Assembly (NCBI RefSeq): GCF_014191255.1 | Contig: NZ_JACHWH010000003.1 | Location: forward strand, 191,501-255,500 | Direction of reading: 5' to 3' | Length of the DNA: 64,000 bases | Source: Amycolatopsis bartoniae | Lineage (GTDB): Bacteria > Actinomycetota > Actinomycetes > Mycobacteriales > Pseudonocardiaceae | Part shown: positions 58,596 through 64,000 of the stretch, one piece after another | Layout of the letters: each line of letters begins with the position of its first letter | Position numbering within the stretch: the first letter of the stretch is position 1 | Notes under the pieces: generated by a model | Told to the model about the DNA's origin: nothing | The model's database searches: none | What the model saw: only the letters and a program-made list of their open reading frames with translations | Program-made: the position numbers and the translations under genes

Positions 58596-59972
58596 ATGGA
58601 CGACACCCTCAACCGCGCTTCCGCAGTGAACCAGGACATCGCAGGACGGCTTGCCGCCCGGCTCGAACGGCTGCCGAGGACCACCCGGTCCCACCGCGCC
58701 TGGATGGTCCTGCTCGGCATCCTGTTCATCTGCGACCTGATGGACTCCAACAGTCTCGCCTACGCCGCCCCGGCCATCCGGGTCGAGTGGGGGCTGTCCG
58801 TGGCGCAGATCGGTCAGCTGACCTCTTACACCTTCCTGGGTATGTTCGCCGGGGCGATCCTCGGTGGCCGGCTGTCGGATCGCGTGGGCCGCAAGCGCAC
58901 CCTCGTGTGGGCCACGGTCGTGTATTCGGTCGCGTCGCTGCTGTGCGCCGTCGCGCCGAACCTGGCCGTGCTCGGCGTGCTGCGGGTGATCACCGGTGTC
59001 GGCATCCAGGCCGTGACGGGGGTGTTGATCGTCTATGTCGCCGAGATGTACCCGGGTGTGAGCCGCGGGCGCTGCCAGGCACTCATGCTGGGCATCGGCT
59101 TTCTCGGTGTCCCGCTGGTGGCGGTCGTGGCCCGGTCGATCGTGCCGCTGTCGCCGAGCGCGTGGCGCTGGCTGTTCGTCCTCGGCGCCATCGCCGTCAT
59201 CCCGGCCTTGGTGGCCAAGTGGGTGCTTCCGGAGTCGGTCCGCTGGGCCGCGGTCAACGGCCGGTCGGCCGAGGCCACGAAGACGGTGGAGCGCCTGGAG
59301 GCCGAGGCGTCCGGCCCCCTGCCCGAGATCGTCGAACCCACCGCGCTTCACGAGCGGAAGAAGTCCTCGGACCTGTTCGCGCCGGACATGCGCAGGCGGA
59401 CCATCGTCGCGACCCTGACGGTGACCTTCGGCGTCCTGGGCGTCTACGGGTTCACCTCGTGGGTTCCCACCCTGCTCGTCGAGCGCGGCTTCTCCACGCC
59501 CGAAGCGCTGACCATCACGACGATCTTCTCCGTCGGTCAGCCCGCCGGTGCGTTGTTCGGGATCCTGCTCAGTGACCGTTTCCAGCGGCGTAGCGCCTCG
59601 CTCGTGCTCACCACGATCATCGCCGCGCTGATGCTGGTGTTCGCGTTCACCGGCGCCTACTGGGTCCTGGTGACCAGCGGCCTCCTCGTGACCCTGTTGC
59701 TGCAGACCAACACCGCCGTCCTCTACGCCTACCTGCCCGAGGTCTTTCCGACCGTCCTGCGTGGACTCGGTGCGGGCTTCGCCAACGGTTTCGGGCGGCT
59801 CGCCGGGTTCGGCAACGCGTTCCTGATCGCCGCGATAGCGACCGGCCTCGGCTTCGGCGGCGTCTTCACGACCACCGCCGTGTTCACCCTGCTCGCCGGC
59901 CTGACCGTCGGACTGTTCGGTGAACGCACCCGGGGCCGCCGGCTCGAGGAGATCGGCGAGAACCTCTCCTGA
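58596..59972 (+). CDS. MFS transporter
   Basis: 458 residues, 12 helices; MFS signature GGRLSDRVGRKRTL between helices 2 and 3, with a conserved Asp in the first helix (FICDLMDSNSLAYA). A solute:H+ symporter of the aromatic-acid/AAHS-like group is likely. ATG at 58596 with AAGGAGAGCACG in front. Between the YrdC-domain gene and the alpha/beta hydrolase, 74 and 34 bp away. Probably brings in the substrate of that unit. Confidence 0.85.
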   Translation: MDDTLNRASAVNQDIAGRLAARLERLPRTTRSHRAWMVLLGILFICDLMDSNSLAYAAPAIRVEWGLSVAQIGQLTSYTFLGMFAGAILGGRLSDRVGRKRTLVWATVVYSVASLLCAVAPNLAVLGVLRVITGVGIQAVTGVLIVYVAEMYPGVSRGRCQALMLGIGFLGVPLVAVVARSIVPLSPSAWRWLFVLGAIAVIPALVAKWVLPESVRWAAVNGRSAEATKTVERLEAEASGPLPEIVEPTALHERKKSSDLFAPDMRRRTIVATLTVTFGVLGVYGFTSWVPTLLVERGFSTPEALTITTIFSVGQPAGALFGILLSDRFQRRSASLVLTTIIAALMLVFAFTGAYWVLVTSGLLVTLLLQTNTAVLYAYLPEVFPTVLRGLGAGFANGFGRLAGFGNAFLIAAIATGLGFGGVFTTTAVFTLLAGLTVGLFGERTRGRRLEEIGENLS

Positions 59973-60006
59973 CCCTGATCGTCGAACACCGACCTGAGGA
60001 GTGCTC

Positions 60007-60825
60007 ATGCCATTCGTGCCGGCGAACGACGGAGTTCTGCTGCACTTCCGTAGCGAAGGCCGGGGCCGTCCCATCGTCCTCGTCCACGGCTGGACGATGA
60101 GCGGGCGGTTGTTCGAGCCCAACATCGCCGAGCTCGCCCGCGACCACCGCGTCGTGACCGTGGACCTGCGTGGCCACGGCCGCTCCGGCCGGGATCTGCT
60201 CCACCTCACCATCGAACAGGCCGCGGCCGACCTCGAGACAGTCCTCGACCACCTCGACCTCCACGACGTCGTGCTCGCCGGCTGGTCGATGGGAGGCAGC
60301 GTCGTCTACAAGTACATCGAGGCTCTCGGCACCGGCCGGCTCGCCGCGGCGGTCGCCATCGACCTGACGCCGTACACCTTCACCGAGCCCGGCTGGGAGC
60401 ACGGCTTGTTCGGTGGGTTCGACGCCGCCGCGTGCCTGGCCCTGCAGAACCAGCTCGTGTCGGAGCGGCAGCAGGTCGTGAACACCTTCGTCTCGACCAT
60501 GTTCGCAGCGGGCGCCGAGGTGCCTGCGGCGGACGAGCGGGTGTGGCGCGACGAGAGCGCGACGGTGCACGACCTCGCCGCGCTCTCCCTGCTGGCCTCG
60601 TTGAGCGCCCAGGACTTCCGCCCGCTGCTGCCGAGCATCGATGTCCCCGTCCTGCTCGCCCACGGTGCCCGCAGCCAGATTTATCCGACGAAGGTGTGGG
60701 AGCCGGTTGCCGAAGCGATTCCGAGAACTGCGACGGTGATTTTCGAGAACAGCGGACACTCTCCGTTCTGGGAGGAGCGCGACCGTTTCAATGCCGAGCT
60801 ACTCGCCTTCGTCGACCGCCTCTGA
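60007..60825 (+). CDS. Alpha/beta hydrolase
   Basis: 272 residues. VLVHGWTMSGRLF oxyanion motif, nucleophile elbow LAGWSMGGSVVY (Ser, ~residue 96), and His in ENSGHSPFWEERD. Similar in layout to non-haem chloroperoxidase/esterase-type hydrolases. ATG at 60007 with GAGGAGTGCTC in front, 34 bp after the MFS gene. Convergent with the MerR gene. Confidence 0.85.
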   Translation: MPFVPANDGVLLHFRSEGRGRPIVLVHGWTMSGRLFEPNIAELARDHRVVTVDLRGHGRSGRDLLHLTIEQAAADLETVLDHLDLHDVVLAGWSMGGSVVYKYIEALGTGRLAAAVAIDLTPYTFTEPGWEHGLFGGFDAAACLALQNQLVSERQQVVNTFVSTMFAAGAEVPAADERVWRDESATVHDLAALSLLASLSAQDFRPLLPSIDVPVLLAHGARSQIYPTKVWEPVAEAIPRTATVIFENSGHSPFWEERDRFNAELLAFVDRL

Positions 60826-60872
60826 GAGTTCCAGCCCCGTCCGCAGGGCGGTGGCACGGCTTGACGTTTTGG

Positions 60873-61223
60873 TCAGGACGGCTGCTGGCTCAGGAACGCG
60901 GTGAGGGCATCCCGGGTCTCGAGAAGTCGATGAGCCTTGTCATCCATCTCGTCGCGGATCTCTGCCACCCGGGCCATGATCCCGGAACACTCCCCCTCGA
61001 TCGGACCGGCATCGCCCGTGCACGGCAGGACGCGTTCGATCAGTGTCATGGGGAACCCCAGGTCGAGCAGCGACTTGATGGTCGAGACCACACCCACCGT
61101 TGCCTCGTCGTAGTCACGATACCCATTGGGCTGCCGGACGGACGAGATCAAGCCGAGCTCCTCGTAGTACCGCAGGGACCTCGGACTTGCTCCGGACGCC
61201 CGGCTCAGCTCGCCGATCTTCAT
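60873..61223 (-). CDS. MerR-family regulator
   Basis: 116 residues: HTH and wing (MKIGELSRASGASPRSLRYY, then GLISSVRQPNGYRDYDE), a coiled-coil dimer helix and two Cys (CTGDAGPIEGEC, ~79 and 90) that could sense a metal or an electrophile. Divergent from the epimerase-like gene, with a MerR-type promoter between. ATG at 61223. This pair is a common arrangement in actinobacteria. Confidence 0.85.
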   Translation of the reverse strand: MKIGELSRASGASPRSLRYYEELGLISSVRQPNGYRDYDEATVGVVSTIKSLLDLGFPMTLIERVLPCTGDAGPIEGECSGIMARVAEIRDEMDDKAHRLLETRDALTAFLSQQPS

Positions 61224-61242
61224 GCCCCACGCTCGCTTCCGC

Positions 61243-61274
61243 TTGACATTGACACTGATGTAAGAGTTTAGCGT
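61243..61274 (+). promoter_or_regulatory. MerR-type promoter
   Basis: -35 TTGACA (61243-61248) and -10 TAGCGT (61269-61274) with a 20-bp spacer, longer than the normal 17 as in MerR-activated promoters. ACAT (61246-61249) and ATGT (61258-61261) form a dyad at the edge of the -35. Directed at the epimerase gene at 61314. Confidence 0.55.
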
Positions 61275-61313
61275 GATGATTCGAGAGCGAAATCGCTGAG
61301 GAACGGAATCATC

Positions 61314-62213
61314 ATGAAGGTCTTCATCACCGGCGGGACGGGCTATCTCGGCACCGTCCTCGTCGAGCACCTCGTCACGGCCGGACACGACGTGGCCGCC
61401 CTTGCCCGCTCGGACGCCGGCGCCGCCCGCCTGCACGAGGCGGGTGCCACACCGGTGGCCGGGTCACTCAGCGACACCGCCGTCCTCACCGGCGCCGCGG
61501 CCACCGCCGATGCCGTCATTCACGCAGCGGTCGACTACACGATGACCGACGAATCGACGGCCAGGGAGCTGGCCGCGGTCACGGCGCTGGTCGAGGGCGC
61601 CGCGTCCGGGACTGTCCGGAAGCCGTTCGTCTTCACCAGCACCGGGCTGGTCTACGGGTTCGAGGAGGACCAGGACAGGTCGGAAGATGCTGTTCTGCCG
61701 CAGGTCAGCGCACAGCCGGTGAAGGTCGCCGCGGAACGCATCGTCCGCGGCGAGGCGGGCATCCGCGGCATCGTGTTCCGCGCCGGACTGATCTTCGGCC
61801 GCGGTGGCTCCGCGGTGCTGACCGGACTGATCCAGTCCGCCCAGCACACCGGCACATCAAGCTACGTCGGAGACGGGAAGAACGCATGGACCCCCGTCCA
61901 CGTCGACGACCTCGCCGAGGTGTACGTCGCGGCGCTCGAACACCCGGTCGCCGGCATCTACAACGCTGTCGGCGCCGTGCCGTTCACGTTCCGGGCACTC
62001 GCCGAAGCGATCGCAGACCTGACCGGGACGCCGGTGGCATCCGTACCGCTCGAAGTCGCGGAACAAAACTTCGGACCCGCCGCCCGCATCCTGACGACCA
62101 CGAGCCACCTCGATGCCTCCAAAGCCCGCGACACCTTCGGCTGGAGTCCCGCACCGCGATCACTGATCGACGATGTCCGTTCCGGCTCCTACACCAACGC
62201 CGCTGCGAAATGA
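61314..62213 (+). CDS. NAD-dependent epimerase/dehydratase-family protein
   Basis: 299 residues, extended-SDR type: TGGTGYLGTVLVEHL (residues ~6-20), and FTSTGLVYGF without a classical YxxxK (Tyr present, Lys at VKVAAERIV). C-terminal part has FGWSPAPRSLIDDVR. Members are sugar-nucleotide epimerases or small-molecule reductases; MerR pairing suggests a stress-response reductase. ATG at 61314 with GAGGAACGG in front. Confidence 0.85.
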   Translation: MKVFITGGTGYLGTVLVEHLVTAGHDVAALARSDAGAARLHEAGATPVAGSLSDTAVLTGAAATADAVIHAAVDYTMTDESTARELAAVTALVEGAASGTVRKPFVFTSTGLVYGFEEDQDRSEDAVLPQVSAQPVKVAAERIVRGEAGIRGIVFRAGLIFGRGGSAVLTGLIQSAQHTGTSSYVGDGKNAWTPVHVDDLAEVYVAALEHPVAGIYNAVGAVPFTFRALAEAIADLTGTPVASVPLEVAEQNFGPAARILTTTSHLDASKARDTFGWSPAPRSLIDDVRSGSYTNAAAK

Positions 62214-62251
62214 GTCCGAGCCTGCAGCCGGTTACCGCTGGTGCCGGCTGA

Positions 62252-63136
62252 TCACCGACCGACGACGGACGCCAGCCAGCTGCGGAAGGCGACGACCGCC
62301 GGGGACTGCGGCCGGTCCGCCCGCCACACGAAGTAGTAGGTGAACCGCCCGCGATCGAGGACGAAGTCGAAGGGAGTCACGAGCGAGCCGTCGGCCAGTT
62401 CCTTCTCGACGAGAGCCTTCTGGGCGACGGCGACACCGTGGCCTTCGAGCGCGGCTTGGTAGGCCAGCAGAGAAGTCTCGTACTTCATTCCACTGTAGGC
62501 GTTGCCGGTATTCAACCCCGCCGCTTCGAGCCACAGTGCCCAGTCGTCGAGCCGCGCCAGTGAGTGGAGCAGGGTGGCGTCGCCCGCCTTCGCGGCGGCT
62601 CGCAGCCGGGGTGCGACCACGGGCACCAGCTCGTTCGGGATGAGTCGCTGGCTGGACAGCTGTGGCCAGTCACCGTCGCCGAGCTGGATGCCGGCGTCGA
62701 TGTCTTCGCGGTCGAGGTCGATCGGGGCCGGCGAAGTCGTCAGCTGGACGTCGATGTCGGGGTGGGCACGGTGGAAACTCGCGAACCGGGGGATCAGCCA
62801 GCGCACCGCGAAGGTGGCGGGAGACCGGATTTTGAGCGTGGCGCCCGGAAGCCCGGCGCGGACCGCTTCGGTGGCCTTCTCCAACGCGGTGAACAGCGGG
62901 CCGATGTCGGCCAGGTAGCGCGAACCCGCCGCGGTCAGCTCCAGGCCGCCGTGCACGCGGTGGAACAGGGACACCCCCAGGTAGTGCTCGAGCGCACGCA
63001 CCTGGCGGCTGACCGCAGCGGGTGTCACCGAGAGCTCGGCCGCCGCCTTCGAAATGCTCAGCAGCCGTCCCGTCGTCGCGAACACCCGCGTGGGGTTCAG
63101 CGGCGGCAGCGGGTCGCGGCGGGCGGACACGCTCAT
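62252..63136 (-). CDS. LysR-family regulator (GcvA-like)
   Basis: 294 residues: HTH (TRVFATTGRLLSISKAAAEL, then VTPAAVSRQVRALEHYLGV, residues ~16-56) and an effector domain. The GcvA/AmpR-like branch is suggested by LNPTRVFATTGRLLS. ATG at 63136 overlaps the stop of the transporter gene by one base (TGATG), an uncommon arrangement for LysR, which is normally divergent. Likely cotranscribed with, and perhaps controlling, the transporter. Confidence 0.85.
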   Translation of the reverse strand: MSVSARRDPLPPLNPTRVFATTGRLLSISKAAAELSVTPAAVSRQVRALEHYLGVSLFHRVHGGLELTAAGSRYLADIGPLFTALEKATEAVRAGLPGATLKIRSPATFAVRWLIPRFASFHRAHPDIDVQLTTSPAPIDLDREDIDAGIQLGDGDWPQLSSQRLIPNELVPVVAPRLRAAAKAGDATLLHSLARLDDWALWLEAAGLNTGNAYSGMKYETSLLAYQAALEGHGVAVAQKALVEKELADGSLVTPFDFVLDRGRFTYYFVWRADRPQSPAVVAFRSWLASVVGR

Positions 63137-64000
63137 CAGCGTAATAGGCGACCGGTGGTTTCCGCGCTCGCCGAGGGCACCGGTGACGCACCCGGCCGGG
63201 CGGTCCGCGCCCGTTCCGAGCGGACGCCCCAGAACAGGGTGACGGCCAGGCAGGGGAGCAGCGAGACGATCGAGTACCCGACTCCCGCCAGCTGGTTGCC
63301 CGTCCAGGAGACCAGGGACAAGCTGATCAACGGCAGGAACCCGCCGAAGAGGATGTTGCCGAGCTGCTGGGCGAAGCCGAACCCGGTCGTGCGGCTCTGG
63401 GGCGGGAACTGCTCGGTGATGAACGCCGGCAGCGGTGCCATCACCATGGCGGTCAGGATCGCCAGCACGGTGATGATCGCCGTGACCGCCGTCCAGGACG
63501 CGGAGTGGACCGCCGCGCGGATCCCGGCGAACGCCGGGTAGGCGGCGACCATCCACAGGAGAATGCCGAGCAGCATCACCCGGGAGCGGCCGACGCGATC
63601 GGACAGGGCGCCGAAGAGCGGGTAGCACGGTGCCGCGATGAGGATGGCGATCGCGAGGCAGACATTGGTGCGGGTCTCGTCGACTTTCAGCACGGTCTGC
63701 AGGAAGTAGAGCATGTAGACGATCGAGGTGTAGAGCGTCACCGAGGTGCCGCCCTGCGCGCCGAACGTGGCCAGCAGGATGGCTTTCCACGACTTCCACG
63801 TGCGCACCGTGTCCAGCAGCGGCGACTTCGCCAGCTGCCCGGAGTTCCGCAGTTCGGTGAAGACGGGGGTCTCACTCATCCGCAGCCGGACCAGGGTCGC
63901 GACGAGCACGATCGGCGCCGACAGCAGGAACGGCACCCGCCAGCCCCAGCCGGCGAAGGCCGCGGAGTCGAGGCTCACCTTGAGCAGGGAGACGAGGACC
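63136..64000 (-). CDS. MHS-type MFS transporter (5' end outside window)
   Basis: The last ~288 residues of a metabolite:H+ symporter: FAGWGWRVPFLLSAPIVLVA, RLRMSETPVFTEL, and a second MFS signature GALSDRVGRSRVM; six C-terminal helices. No start is visible in the window. Sister of the gene at 39379-40674 (same subfamily, same GWR motif). Directly followed by the LysR gene with a one-base overlap. Substrate unknown. Confidence 0.85.
   Translation of the reverse strand, partial: VLVSLLKVSLDSAAFAGWGWRVPFLLSAPIVLVATLVRLRMSETPVFTELRNSGQLAKSPLLDTVRTWKSWKAILLATFGAQGGTSVTLYTSIVYMLYFLQTVLKVDETRTNVCLAIAILIAAPCYPLFGALSDRVGRSRVMLLGILLWMVAAYPAFAGIRAAVHSASWTAVTAIITVLAILTAMVMAPLPAFITEQFPPQSRTTGFGFAQQLGNILFGGFLPLISLSLVSWTGNQLAGVGYSIVSLLPCLAVTLFWGVRSERARTARPGASPVPSASAETTGRLLR

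Noticed and set aside
1..64000. CRISPR arrays, insertion sequences, prophage, rRNA, integrase or att sites
   Set aside because: No regularly spaced repeats, transposase, integrase or phage structural genes, and no rRNA, were seen. selC shows no duplicated 3' end suggesting integration.

Overview
The window is very GC-rich, has dense gene packing, frequent GTG and TTG starts with GGAGG-type ribosome binding sites, and many 4-bp ATGA gene overlaps. Together with the F420-type (LLM) oxidoreductase, DrrAB-type ABC exporter, TatB, NDMA-type alcohol dehydrogenase and abundant TetR, LysR, IclR and GntR regulators, this points to an actinobacterial chromosome, most likely a Pseudonocardiaceae relative such as Amycolatopsis (genus inferred, not proven). 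There is no rRNA, insertion sequence, phage or CRISPR array. One RNA gene is present: a 95-nt selenocysteine tRNA (selC).

1-22650 is a mixed region. It holds a TetR/metallo-hydrolase pair with twin operators, an S4-domain protein, three LysR or response regulators, an MFS exporter, an SOS-type promoter driving a small unknown protein, a secreted PL10-type pectate lyase, and an operon of a shortened acyl-CoA dehydrogenase, a cytosolic PhnD-like protein and a TusA-like/ferritin-like fusion that ends six bases from selC. After selC come a DrrAB-like ABC exporter with a DUF4097 protein and a ribbon-helix-helix regulator, an EamA-type transporter, TatB, a NAGPA-domain protein and several decayed genes (frameshift or in-frame internal deletions).

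22755-30533 is an aromatic catabolic island: an AAHS-type transporter, epoxide-hydrolase-like enzyme, SnoaL-like protein, TIM-barrel isomerase, intradiol (hydroxyquinol-type) dioxygenase and maleylacetate reductase in one tightly overlapping operon, with an IclR regulator and a Gfo/Idh oxidoreductase upstream. The same palindrome core (CTGCCA-N5-TGGCAG) lies in front of both transcription units.

30607-36247 holds pairs of regulators with reductases: HTH plus SDR, HxlR plus quinone-oxidoreductase-like, TetR plus ketopantoate-reductase-like, each with visible candidate operators.

36398-52161 looks like one large divergent catabolic cluster built around the 43376-43570 intergenic region. Leftward are aldehyde and alcohol dehydrogenases, two transporters, a hydrolase and an SDR. 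Rightward are two thiolase-like/DUF35 pairs, a catalytic and a non-catalytic SDR, a CaiB-type CoA transferase or racemase, a GntR regulator, an acyl-CoA ligase and an SMP-30 lactonase. It reads as oxidation of an alcohol to an acid, CoA activation and carbon-carbon cleavage; four TTGATA-type elements suggest control by the GntR protein.

52351-64000 continues with a second acyl-CoA ligase, a PEP-mutase/isocitrate-lyase-family lyase, a LeuCD-like hydratase pair and IclR (resembling a 2,3-dimethylmalate-type pathway), a YrdC-domain paralogue with a transporter and a hydrolase, a MerR/epimerase pair, and a LysR gene behind a transporter that runs off the right edge.
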